Part shown: positions 53,964 to 62,107 of the stretch, in pieces
How positions within the stretch are numbered: the first letter of the stretch is position 1
How the letters are laid out: the number at the start of each line of letters is the position of its first letter
NCBI GenBank assembly: GCA_028066595.1
Contig: JALCBJ010000022.1
Coordinates: 22,878 to 86,877 of the forward strand
Source of the DNA: Thermoanaerobaculia bacterium
GTDB lineage: Bacteria; Acidobacteriota; Thermoanaerobaculia; Multivoradales; J023
Reading direction: 5' to 3'
DNA: 64,000 nucleotides
Translations under genes and position numbers: made by a program
The notes under the pieces: generated by a model
What the model saw: only the letters and a program-made list of their open reading frames with translations
Database searches by the model: none
Told to the model about the DNA's origin: nothing

Positions 53964-55409
53964 ATGACGACGCGCTCCGGAGCCTCTCCCTACGATCCAA
54001 CGAATCCGCCGTCTCATCTGAACCTGGCGGATCACTTCTTGGAACATCGGCTCCGAGTCGGCGACGGCGACCGGGTGGCGTTGCACCTGCCGGACCGCGA
54101 GGTGTCATACCGACAGGTTCGCGACCGGTCGATCGAATGGGCCCGAGCTCTCGTAGAGCGAGGCATTCGCCGGGAAGAGCGCGTCCTGATCGCACTCCCG
54201 GATGACCTGGAGTTCGTCGCCTGCCTGTTCGGAACACTGCGTTTGGGGGCCGTGGCGGTCATAACCAACCCGCAACTGGAGCGAGAGGCCTGTCGGCGGC
54301 AGATCGAGTACGTCCGGCCCCGGTTGGTCGCCACACACCACTCCACCGCGGACACTTTCAAACAGGCCGCTTTGGGTCTGCTCTCCGATTCCCGTTTCTT
54401 GGTGGTCGGTGAGGCCAGCGATCCCGCATCGTTCGAACAGGTGGTGCGGTCGGCATCGCCGACCACGCCTCCGATCGCGCCGACGCACCGTGACGATCCC
54501 GCGATCTGGCTCTGGTCCGGAGGGACGACCGGCAGCCCCAAAGCGGTCGTCCAGACCCACCGTTCTTTCGCCAACACCACCGAGCTCTATGGGTTGCGTA
54601 CCCTCGCCTTCGGCCCTGAAGACATCACGCTGTCGATCCCGAAGCTTTACTTCGGCTACGCCACCGGATCGAATCTGTTCTTCCCGTTCGCGGTCGGAGG
54701 CTCCGCCGTCCTCTTCCCAGACGCTCCGACGCCAGAACGCCTCTTCGACCTGATCGAAGATCGACGGCCCACGATCTTGATCAACGTGCCGACCATGATC
54801 CAGCGCATGCTCGACGAGCCCACCGCTGCGGCGCGCGACCTCTCGAGTCTCCGGCTGGCGACGTCGGCGGGTGAAGCTCTACCGGCGCCGCTCTATCACC
54901 GCTGGAGGCAAACGTACGAGGTCGAGCTCCTGGACGGGCTGGGCACCGCCGAAATGTGGCATATCTTTCTTACGAACCGTCCAGGCGACGTGAAACCCGG
55001 CACCCTGGGCAGGGTCGTCGAAGGCTTCGAAGTCGACGTGCGCGACGCCGATGGCATGCCCCTTCCCGACGGGGAGACGGGCCGTCTATGGGTCCGCGGC
55101 GACTCACGGGCCCTCGGTTACTGGCAGAATCTGGACAAGACGAGGTCGTCGTTCTTCGGCGAGTGGTTCGTGGGCGGTGACATGGTGAGTCGCGACGAGG
55201 ACGGCTACGTGACCTACTGTGGTCGCGGCGACGATGCGATGAAGGTCACCGGACGCTGGTTGGTTCCGAAAGAGGTAGTTGGAGCAACCGGTCGCGCGAA
55301 CCTCTTCCGCAGGCTCAGCAAACGCGGGAGCCGGCGAGGGTCGCGATCAGCTATCCGACATCGCGTGTGCGATCAGGTCGACATGAAGGCTCGGTCTAGC
55401 GATATTTGA
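53964..55409 (+). pseudogene. Benzoate-CoA-ligase-like adenylating enzyme, C-terminal domain lost
   Basis: 481 codons. The large N-terminal domain is intact: 'DRVALHLPDREVSYRQVRDR', P-loop 'LWSGGTTGSPKAVVQTH', 'LPKLYFGYATGSNLFFPFAV'-type motif, 'YEVELLDGLGTAEMWHIFLT' and the hinge 'GDMVSRDEDGYVTYCGRGDD'. After 'MKVTGRWLVPKEV' (about 431) homology stops; the expected ~90-residue mobile domain with the catalytic lysine is replaced by an arginine-rich 50-residue tail with no resemblance in any frame. Without that lysine adenylation should be very poor. It closely follows the TraB gene (41 bases) and meets the ricin-like gene head to tail. Confidence 0.8.
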
Positions 55410-55432
55410 CCGAGTGGTGCGCCTGTGTGCGC

Positions 55433-56719
55433 CTACGGACAGGTCGCGAAGGCGCTCGTGTCCGTAACCGCCGGTGAACGGGTACCCAGCGAATTGAAGT
55501 AGTTCTTCTCCTGGCCGGTCTCGGTATCGGTCACGGTCAGGGTGTACTCGACGTCGGTCGAGGCCGCGGCGAAGACCCAGAAGTGATCGTTGAACGAACA
55601 CGCATCGAGGACCTTGACCAGCATCTCGAGATTCTCCGGGCCGAAGAACCAAAACAGGCCCGAATCGTCGATATCGAGGGCACGAGCCCGACCCTGGCCC
55701 CGATTTCCTTCGAAGTCTCGCCAGTTGACCTCCACTTCAAAGCGGTTTTCATTCAGACACAGACGCGTCGACGAGGGGATGCAACGACCCGCGACCGAAC
55801 GCGGCTCGAACCGCCAGGCTTGGTTGTCGTTACCAGTGCATCGAAAGAGGCCGGCTGGCGTCAGATCAGCGGTGCCGGAGCCGAGGACATCGAGACAGTC
55901 CCCGGTTTGGGCGTTGACCAGACCGAAGAAAGGAGCCTCCCCTACCTCGGCGACGTTCCACCTGGCGCCCGCCTCCGAACAATCACCGAGCACCAACTGT
56001 TCGAACTCGCCGGTCTGGGGTCCGCCCGGTACGGCGCACTTGTCGTCCAGACCGGTGAGGCGCAAGTCGCCGTCGATGGAGACGAAGGTCCATTCCTGAT
56101 TGTCATTGCCGGTGCAGCCGAACATGACCAGGGGAGTGCCGTCGGCGGAGTTCGAGCCGAGGACGTCGAAGCACAGGTCACCGATGCCGACCAGGTCGCC
56201 CACCTGGCCTACGGGTGGGCCCCCGACGATCTGGTAGCGGAACCGCCAGGCCTGGTTCTCGGCCCCCGTGCAGTCGAAGACGACGATGGGCGTTCTGTCG
56301 GCGGACGATGCCCCGAGCACGTCCATGCACTGACCGGTGTCGACGTGACGCAGCGAGAAGTACTCGGGAAACCAACCGGAGACATTCCACAACGATGCCG
56401 TACCGTCACAGGCCCCGAGTACCACCGCGTCGAGGGGTTCGATCGGGGCGGTGGGATCGGGCTGCACACAGAGGTCGCCCGCAGCATGAATGCGGATCTG
56501 GCTTCCGATCTGCTCCACGTTGAATGTCTGATTGGGCTGTGGGCCGCACTCGAAGAGCACCAGCGGCGTCCCTGCATCGGAACCTGCCTCCAGTACGTCG
56601 AGGCACTTACCATCGAGGCCTCGGAACTCGCCGCGCTGGGCGTCGGCCGGTGCACTGACGAGACAGGCAATCAGACAAAACAGAGCTACAGAAAGAACTA
56701 CGGTGGTCGAACGAATCAC
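55433..56719 (-). CDS. Secreted ricin B-like lectin repeat protein with conserved C-terminal domain
   Basis: 428 residues from a GTG at 56719 with GGGAGG upstream; an upstream ATG in frame lacks a Shine-Dalgarno. Signal peptide about 1-28. Two or more ricin-type trefoils follow: 'GKCLDVLEAGSDAGTPLVLF' and 'GQCMDVLGASSADRTPIVVF' type starts with the closing QxW motifs 'ENQAWRF', 'DNQEWTF' and 'DNQAWRF'. The last ~110 residues carry the 'LVKVLDACSFNDHFWVFAAA' module shared with the fragment at 2095-2340. It likely binds carbohydrate outside the cell. The C-terminal module is common in secreted proteins of this phylum and may be a sorting or structural domain. Confidence 0.85.
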   Translation of the reverse strand: MIRSTTVVLSVALFCLIACLVSAPADAQRGEFRGLDGKCLDVLEAGSDAGTPLVLFECGPQPNQTFNVEQIGSQIRIHAAGDLCVQPDPTAPIEPLDAVVLGACDGTASLWNVSGWFPEYFSLRHVDTGQCMDVLGASSADRTPIVVFDCTGAENQAWRFRYQIVGGPPVGQVGDLVGIGDLCFDVLGSNSADGTPLVMFGCTGNDNQEWTFVSIDGDLRLTGLDDKCAVPGGPQTGEFEQLVLGDCSEAGARWNVAEVGEAPFFGLVNAQTGDCLDVLGSGTADLTPAGLFRCTGNDNQAWRFEPRSVAGRCIPSSTRLCLNENRFEVEVNWRDFEGNRGQGRARALDIDDSGLFWFFGPENLEMLVKVLDACSFNDHFWVFAAASTDVEYTLTVTDTETGQEKNYFNSLGTRSPAVTDTSAFATCP

Positions 56720-56874
56720 AGGGGGCCCTCCCAGGTGGTGAATGGCGGTGGCAAAAAGACGAACCAGAGGATATGTCACTACGATCCTCGATGCCACCCC
56801 TCGAGCCCGCAGATCGTAGGCGCACAGAGGACGCGCGTGTGGATCGGTCGACGAGAGCGAGTTCAGGACCTGAG

Positions 56875-58032
56875 TTAGGACCTTTGGTCGAAGGCGCGCT
56901 CGATCTCCTCTTCGATTTTGCCGTCACTGTGGCCAAACCACGTCGCGACCACCTCGCCGCCAGGTGCGATGAGGAAGAACGTCGGCGTGCCCGTCACGCC
57001 ATACCTGCCAAAGGCCTCGCTGTGGCGACCGCCCTCTTGCCACAGGCTCCCCCATGTCACCCGACTCTCCCCGACGTAGCGCAGCCACCTCGCCCGCGAA
57101 TCGGTAGAGAAGCTGATGAAGCGTACGGCTTCACCATAGCGGCCGGTGAGCGTCTTCATTGCTTCGACCGCGAGCCTACTGCCGTAGCAACCTTCGCTGG
57201 CGAACTGAAGCAGAGTCCAACCGTCCGTGAGGTCGGATAGGAGAACCGTTTGCCCCTGGTCGTCGAGGCCCTCGAGATCGTGGAAAGTGTCGCCTACCTG
57301 CGGAGTTGGATACGCCACCTCGGTGGCCACGGCCTGGCCTAGCCTGCTCGCCTTCATCTCCGCGGGCAGCTCTTGGAACAACCGTTTCAAGGTCGCATGG
57401 TCGAGGTTCTTGTGGTAGCTGTGGACCAACAGCCCGATGTAGGTGTCGAAATTTTCCGCCACGAACCGGGCGCGCCAGGATTCGACCTCGGCCTGGACCG
57501 TGGCCAGCCGTTGATGGGCTCGCTCCTGCTCATCGGGCGCGCTGTCGGCGTCGATCGAGTCGAGTGCCACGCGCGCCTGCTCGACCGCCGATGTCTTGAC
57601 ATGCAGCGCCTCTCGGTAGGACTCGGCTTCGGACTGTGTGACCGATCCCGAGCTCCGGATTCGTGGTAGCTCATCCACATGGCCCACGAGGCTGACGTTC
57701 TCGTTGCCGATCAATAGGTCGGTGTAGTGAAGCATTCCCTTCTCCACCCATTCCGTGCTGGTGATAATCCGCAGCTCCTCGGGTTCCTCGGTCAAGACGC
57801 CGCGGAACGAAAAAGACCCCGCGGTTACCACAGAACGATCGAGCGTGGCGCCCGTGCCGAGATTCCGGAGCACCAGCTCGACGCCGTCGGCAAGCCCTTC
57901 GATTCGTCCCGTAATCGCGAAGCCCTGCCGGGTGTTGCCGGTCGAGCCCGCGGGAGGCCACGCAGCCGCTGCGACCGAGGCAATGGCCAGGAGAGCGAAG
58001 ACAAGTGGCGTGGTTCGCGGTCTCGACAACAC
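56875..58032 (-). CDS. TlpA/DUF4369-like thioredoxin-fold envelope protein with non-canonical active site
   Basis: 385 residues from the GTG at 58032 (AAGGAG, seven bases upstream). Signal peptide about 1-25. An N-terminal beta domain ('FAITGRIEGLADGVELVLRN') resembles DUF4369, then helices ('REALHVKTSAVEQARVALDS'), then a C-terminal thioredoxin fold with 'GWTLLQFASEGCYGSRLAVE' and cis-Pro loop 'GVTGTPTFFLIAPGG'. The usual WCxxC is replaced by GCYGS, a single cysteine, so dithiol exchange is not expected; a peroxiredoxin-like or structural role is possible. Its promoter region holds nested palindromes (58104-58141). Confidence 0.85.
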   Translation of the reverse strand: MLSRPRTTPLVFALLAIASVAAAAWPPAGSTGNTRQGFAITGRIEGLADGVELVLRNLGTGATLDRSVVTAGSFSFRGVLTEEPEELRIITSTEWVEKGMLHYTDLLIGNENVSLVGHVDELPRIRSSGSVTQSEAESYREALHVKTSAVEQARVALDSIDADSAPDEQERAHQRLATVQAEVESWRARFVAENFDTYIGLLVHSYHKNLDHATLKRLFQELPAEMKASRLGQAVATEVAYPTPQVGDTFHDLEGLDDQGQTVLLSDLTDGWTLLQFASEGCYGSRLAVEAMKTLTGRYGEAVRFISFSTDSRARWLRYVGESRVTWGSLWQEGGRHSEAFGRYGVTGTPTFFLIAPGGEVVATWFGHSDGKIEEEIERAFDQRS

Positions 58033-58103
58033 GAGGCAGCTCCTTTCGAACCTGAAGATTGGCAAGCGCCCTGCGGTTGGGGCATGAAACGTTGCCGCAG
58101 GGT

Positions 58104-58141
58104 ATTACGAAGAGTTTCGTAATGTCAACGAAACTCTTCGT
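58104..58141 (-). promoter_or_regulatory. Nested palindromic operator over the TlpA-like promoter
   Basis: ATTACGAAGAGTTTCGTAAT (58104-58123) is a palindrome with 8-bp arms around GAGT; ACGAAACTCTTCGT (58128-58141) is a palindrome with 5-bp arms around ACTC. Each is the reverse complement of the other over 14 bases, so together they make one larger inverted repeat. On the minus strand TTGACA (58128-58123) sits between them as a -35, with a weak TAATAC at 58107-58102. A dimeric repressor (BlaI/CopY- or TetR-like) is likely; none is encoded in the window. Confidence 0.7.
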
Positions 58142-58177
58142 AGATCGATAGGACTGATTTCTGAACTCCCCCTCCAG

Positions 58178-58201
58178 CTCCCCCTCTCCGAAGAGGGGGA
58201 G
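58178..58201. terminator. Hairpin downstream of the S9 peptidase
   Basis: CTCCCCCTCT (58178-58187), loop CCGA, AGAGGGGGAG (58192-58201): a perfect 10-bp stem about 55 bases past the S9 stop codon and upstream of the TlpA-like promoter, which insulates the two genes. Confidence 0.7.
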
Positions 58202-58256
58202 AGCCAAGCAACTCCACTACCGAGTACGCAGGCCCTCCGATCGTTCTCTTGCGAAC

Positions 58257-60320
58257 CTACTGCTCCTCCTCGACTTCCCCATCGAGCGTGAAGCGGTTGT
58301 ACCAGGACATCATGTAGAGCATGGTGCGCATGTAGTTGGACGGCTTGCTGCCGGTGCCGTGGTACTCGCCGGCGAAGCGCAGCAGCTTGGACGGAACGCC
58401 ACGCATCTTGAGAGCTGCGTAGTACTCCTCGGACTGTGCCATCGGTGTCCGCAGATCTTGCTCGCCGGTCATCACCGCCGTCGGCGTCGAGACATCGCCG
58501 ACGTACATCAGAGACGAGTGGTGTAGCCAGTCGGACGGATCTTCCCAAAACGGCTTGCGGAAGAAAGAGTGGGTGAAGTTGGGGATATCGGTCGTACCGG
58601 CCATGCTCAACCAGTTCACCACCGGGCAGCGCACCGCGGCAGCCGCAAAGCGTTTGGTGTGACCGATCACCCAACTGGACAGGACTCCACCACCACTGCA
58701 GCCGCCGACGTACATCCGCTTCTCGTCGATGAATCCACGCGTGACCACGGCGTCGACGCCGGCCATGAGATCGGAGTAGTCGACGCTCGGATAGGCATGA
58801 TCGATGGCCTGGGAGAAGCTCTCGCCGTAGCCCGTGCTGCCACGGGGATTGGTATAGAGGACGACGAAGCCGTGGGCGGCGTACACCTGATAGCGGAAAT
58901 CGAAGCGACCGACGTACATCGCGAAGGGCCCGCCGTGGATCTCCATCAGCAGCGGATAGTCCTTCTCCGGATCGAAATCCGGCGGCTTGACGATCCAGCC
59001 GTGGGCACGGTTGCCGTCGGGCGCCTCGAACCACAGCTCTTCCTGCTCACCCAGCATCTTCCCGGCCAAGAGATCGTCGTTGACCGCCGTCAACCGGCGG
59101 GTCTCTCCGTCGTCCAAGCCGATGGTGACCACGTCGCCAGGCTCGTGGAACGAGCTGACCACGCCGGCACCGACCTGCCCCTTCGAGCCGACCGAGACGA
59201 GCTGCAGCGCCTCTGGCCCTGTGGTGACGGCACGCACTTCTCCGCCCAGGCCGACTTGGAACACGTGCACGTAGCCCTCGTCTTGGGCACTGAAGTAGAC
59301 GCTCTGACCGTCGGCACCCCAGATCAGCTGACCGGGCGGTCGATCGAAAGTGTCGCTGACCAGCCGGGGCTCGCTGCCGTCGCTGCCCATGACGTGCAGG
59401 CGCGGCATCTCGTAGGTCACCTCCGACGACGGGTAACCGAGGTACGCCACCGACGTGCCATCTGGCGCTACGACGGGCGAAGTCCAGTATCCTGGCTCGC
59501 TCGTCAGCTGTCGCAGCTCCGCCGACTCGACGTCCAAGGCGAAGATGTCGGCTCGCTGGTACGCGGCATCGACATCCTCTTCCTTCAACCCGTCGAAGAC
59601 CAACGTCTTGCCGTCGGGCATCCAGGACAGTGTCGCACCGAAGTGCAGGCCGTCGAACTGGGCACCCACATTCCACTCGCCTTCGGTCAACTGGCGCGCC
59701 GTGCCCGACGACGCGGGGACGACGAAGAGATGAGAGAAGCCTGGGTCGGTGAACCCGACCCGATCCTGCCGATAGTGAAGGCGGTCGAGAATCCGCGGCG
59801 CCTCCGTCCATTCGGCTCCTTCCGGTGCCTTTGGCATCTCGATAGTCCATTCGTCTTCTGCGGGAACGATCGCGACGAAGGCGATCTCGGAGCCGTCGGG
59901 TGACCACACGGGAGACGACGGCGTGACGTCCACACGCGTCACCTGCGACACCGCGCCCTCGGCGTCCATCCAGCGCACGAAGATCTGCGGTTTCTCGTGA
60001 CTGTCTTCACCCAGGAAAAGAATGCGATCGCCGGAGGGTGACCAGCGGGCGTTGGACCCGTCGATCAAGAAACGGTGACGTGAGCCGTCGGCATCCATGA
60101 TCCACAGTGCCGATGCCCAGCGATCGGTTTGGGCATCCACCCAGCGGCGGGTGTACACGATCTGTGTGCCGTCGGGTGAGATGCGGGGGTCGGCGACCCG
60201 TTCGAATTCCAGGTAGTCAGCGACAGTGAGCGTGTCGGTTTCCTCTTCCGCCGCGAACGTCTCGCTGGGTGCAAGGGCCAGCATGGGCAGGAAGATCAGT
60301 GCAAAGAGCAGTCGATGCAT
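58257..60320 (-). CDS. Prolyl oligopeptidase family serine peptidase (S9)
   Basis: 687 residues from the ATG at 60320 (GGAG upstream). Signal peptide about 1-23 (T-F-A-A). A WD-like beta-propeller of roughly 400 residues ('DPRISPDGTQIVYTRRWVDA', 'SSPVWSPDGSEIAFVAIVPA') covers the C-terminal alpha/beta-hydrolase domain. Catalytic residues: S542 in GGCSGGG, D622 in 'TGEQDLRTPM' and H654 in 'GEYHGTGS'. 'YPLLMEIHGGPFAMYVGRFD' is the oxyanion strand. It cleaves peptides in the periplasm, probably as an S9C-type acylaminoacyl or dipeptidyl peptidase. Confidence 0.94.
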   Translation of the reverse strand: MHRLLFALIFLPMLALAPSETFAAEEETDTLTVADYLEFERVADPRISPDGTQIVYTRRWVDAQTDRWASALWIMDADGSRHRFLIDGSNARWSPSGDRILFLGEDSHEKPQIFVRWMDAEGAVSQVTRVDVTPSSPVWSPDGSEIAFVAIVPAEDEWTIEMPKAPEGAEWTEAPRILDRLHYRQDRVGFTDPGFSHLFVVPASSGTARQLTEGEWNVGAQFDGLHFGATLSWMPDGKTLVFDGLKEEDVDAAYQRADIFALDVESAELRQLTSEPGYWTSPVVAPDGTSVAYLGYPSSEVTYEMPRLHVMGSDGSEPRLVSDTFDRPPGQLIWGADGQSVYFSAQDEGYVHVFQVGLGGEVRAVTTGPEALQLVSVGSKGQVGAGVVSSFHEPGDVVTIGLDDGETRRLTAVNDDLLAGKMLGEQEELWFEAPDGNRAHGWIVKPPDFDPEKDYPLLMEIHGGPFAMYVGRFDFRYQVYAAHGFVVLYTNPRGSTGYGESFSQAIDHAYPSVDYSDLMAGVDAVVTRGFIDEKRMYVGGCSGGGVLSSWVIGHTKRFAAAAVRCPVVNWLSMAGTTDIPNFTHSFFRKPFWEDPSDWLHHSSLMYVGDVSTPTAVMTGEQDLRTPMAQSEEYYAALKMRGVPSKLLRFAGEYHGTGSKPSNYMRTMLYMMSWYNRFTLDGEVEEEQ

Positions 60321-60392
60321 GGTTCGTCTCCGGATCCGTCGTCGTTGGGACTGAATCGACAGATTGTAGCCGGCCAGCGCCAACGCCGAAGA

Positions 60393-60432
60393 CGCCATCA
60401 GCACTTGATCGTTTTTCGCTTTCGCCCTGCCC
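60393..60432 (-). repeat. 40-bp direct repeat, copy A (3' end of an AlkD-like gene)
   Basis: Identical over 40 bp, same orientation, to 61127-61166. On the minus strand it reads 'AGRKRKTIKC-stop', the terminal residues of an AlkD-like DNA alkylation repair protein. Here no upstream coding part exists. Copies A and B bracket the toxin-antitoxin genes. Confidence 0.85.
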
Positions 60433-60534
60433 CTACATGCTCTTCGACTCCGTCGAGACGTCGACGGCGCTGAGTCGGCCCAAAGGACCCTCCTCGAGGA
60501 CCCATGGCGACCAATAGAGGTCTGGCGGGATCCC

Positions 60535-60862
60535 CTACGACGGCCGCTCCGGCTCAGTGCGTCCCTCACGCTCCCAGAGTGCCGCTAGGTCGCGCGCACC
60601 GTGGATCAAGCCCAGGATATAGATCGACTTGTCGTGGGTCTCGTAGAGCAGACGATAGTTGTCGAGCAGCAGCTCGCGCACGCTAGGCTCGCCGAGCTCC
60701 GGAACAATGCGACCGCGGAAAGCCAGGGCATCGAGCAAGCGAGCTTGATCACGGATACGTTCTACAAAGGCAGCAGCATATCCGGGTGAGTCTTGGGCGA
60801 TGTACTCGGCAATGTGTTCGAGATCGCCTGGCGGTTTCGGTCCAGACTACCTGTCGAGCCAT
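60535..60862 (-). pseudogene. ParE/RelE-type toxin gene with a frameshift
   Basis: The ATG at 60862, inside the antitoxin gene's last codons, reads 'MARQVVWTETARR', the normal ParE/RelE N-terminus. At about 60824-60827 the frame must shift by one base to continue as 'DLEHIAEYIAQDSPGYAAAF', then 'VERIRDQARLLDALAFRGRI', 'VPELGEPSVRELLLDNYRLL' and 'YILGLIHGARDLAALW', the rest of the toxin fold. After repair the protein would be about 108 residues, full length. A single missing base in AGGCGATC explains it. Without the shift only a 67-codon C-terminal piece from a TTG remains. Real decay and sequencing error are both possible. Confidence 0.75.
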
Positions 60863-61035
60863 CGGGCCATGCGCCGCTCGACCTCGTCCTGCGGGATCAG
60901 CCGGCCGGCCTCGATGTCTTGCCGCCCGCGCTCGACGCGCTGCAAGACATAAAGGTGGTATTGGATGTCCTCGAGCGAGGTCTCGTCAGGGAGGGTGTCG
61001 AGGACCCTCTGGGCATGCTGTTTCGCGGTCGCCAT
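60847..61035 (-). CDS. Type II antitoxin partner of the ParE-like toxin
   Basis: 62 residues from the ATG at 61035. 'AKQHAQRVLDTLPDETSLED' and 'IQYHLYVLQRVERGRQDIEA' with the tail 'EVERRMARWLDR' is a pattern I know from small antitoxins directly upstream of ParE/RelE toxins. It is mostly helical, with no clear HTH; the C-terminal part would wrap the toxin. Its last 16 bases overlap the toxin start. Frame open further upstream is probably not translated. Confidence 0.75.
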   Translation of the reverse strand: MATAKQHAQRVLDTLPDETSLEDIQYHLYVLQRVERGRQDIEAGRLIPQDEVERRMARWLDR

Positions 61036-61126
61036 GGCTTCTACAGTGTATCCCGCTTGCCCCGGCTCAACCTCGGCTTCGGGAACCTCAGCAGGACCTC
61101 GACGCCACAAACGGTCAGCGAGTCGG

Positions 61127-61166
61127 CGCCATCAGCACTTGATCGTTTTTCGCTTTCGCCCTGCCC
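61127..61166 (-). repeat. 40-bp direct repeat, copy B (inside the AlkD-like pseudogene)
   Basis: Identical to 60393-60432. It is the authentic 3' end of the AlkD-like reading frame, stop TGA at 61134-61132. About 694 bp separate the two copies and contain the toxin-antitoxin genes. Confidence 0.85.
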
Positions 61167-61369
61167 GACCCGATACTTCCATCTTCTCGATGTATTCCGT
61201 GGCCAGCGGAACCTTGCCGCCCCTTGATCGTCTTCGCGATCACCTTCAGGTCCGCCACACTGACGCCAAACATCTTGTCGGCGGGCGCTCCGTGCTTGAC
61301 GAACGTGCTGATGCGGGATGGATTCCCTTTCTTCTTCAACTCCACCATGATGTCGGCGACGGTGCTCAT
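61132..61369 (-). pseudogene. AlkD-like DNA alkylation repair gene with large internal deletion
   Basis: The first ~50 codons from 61369 ('MSTVADIMVELKKKGNPSRI', 'FGVSVADLKVIAKTIKG') match the start of AlkD-like HEAT-repeat glycosylases. The last ~28 codons, one frame over, read 'GKVPLATEYIEKMEVSGRAG' and 'RKRKTIKC-stop', the C-terminus of the same family. About 150 middle codons are absent, joined out of frame around 61215-61225. The in-frame product would be only 84 residues with a nonsense tail. Non-functional. Confidence 0.75.
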
Positions 61370-61400
61370 GCTCGATCTCCAGACTGTGGTCGTTTCAGTG

Positions 61401-61994
61401 TCACGAAAAGTCGGTGCTCATGATGCTGTACCACGCCTGTGTTGTCGGCTCGGGATGCCGCCCGACGACACGGAATCCGAGTTTCTCGTAGAACGGAACA
61501 CTCCGAGTCGAGAACGTCTCCAGATAGCAGAAATGACCACCGTGCCGAGCTTCGTCCAACGTGGGAGCGAGTAGCTTCGCTCCGAGGCCTCTTCCTTGTG
61601 CGGAGGGATGAACGCCCACAATCGACAGGTACCAAGCACCCGCCGGTACTACGTCGCCCGTGAGCGAGCTCATACGCTCTACGATCTGCACATAGTTGGC
61701 GTAGCCCTGTGGGCCGAGCAGTTGGGACAATCGCGCCAGCTTCGCGCTCCGGTCGTCGTCGAGTTCCTCGGTGCCTCGGGGAAGCAACCAAGCCGCCGCG
61801 CCCTGCGCGGGATCCTCCGCCACGACACATCGTCCTACCCGCATGGCTTCTTCTAGAGACAGCGCAAAGTACTGGACGAGCGTGTCTCGGGGAGTTCTCC
61901 TCGGAAGACGCTGATCGACGGTGATCGCCTGGTAGAACGGATCATCGATCAACGCATCCGCGAAAGCTTCCGCTGTGACAGGACTGAAAGACAC
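61401..61994 (-). CDS. GNAT-family N-acetyltransferase
   Basis: 197 residues from a GTG at 61994; the frame stays open upstream but without similarity. 'YLSIVGVHPSAQGRGLGAKL' holds acetyl-CoA motif A (Q/RxxGxG/A) and 'VPFYEKLGFRVVGRHPEP' motif B. It transfers an acetyl group to a small molecule or protein; substrate unknown. The start codon is uncertain since no strong Shine-Dalgarno was seen. Confidence 0.85.
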   Translation of the reverse strand: MSFSPVTAEAFADALIDDPFYQAITVDQRLPRRTPRDTLVQYFALSLEEAMRVGRCVVAEDPAQGAAAWLLPRGTEELDDDRSAKLARLSQLLGPQGYANYVQIVERMSSLTGDVVPAGAWYLSIVGVHPSAQGRGLGAKLLAPTLDEARHGGHFCYLETFSTRSVPFYEKLGFRVVGRHPEPTTQAWYSIMSTDFS

Positions 61995-62107
61995 GATTCG
62001 CTCACGACCTCTGAGGTCGTTCTCTAGGCAGCTCGAGTAATCGTCGACAAGACTCTCACAACGCAAAGTCCGGTAGCTCACGCATCCACTGACCGCGCCT
62101 CCTATTC

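Noticed and set aside
55583..56878. A 431-codon plus-strand frame opposite the ricin-like gene
   Set aside because: The minus strand has a signal peptide, QxW motifs and a known C-terminal module; the plus frame is a shadow.
58569..59903. A 444-codon plus-strand frame opposite the S9 peptidase
   Set aside because: The S9 propeller and catalytic triad are intact on the minus strand; the antisense frame shows no motif.
60393..61166. The 40-bp repeats as a REP/BIME element
   Set aside because: They have no hairpin and translate as the exact C-terminus of an AlkD-like protein, so gene duplication or integration explains them better.
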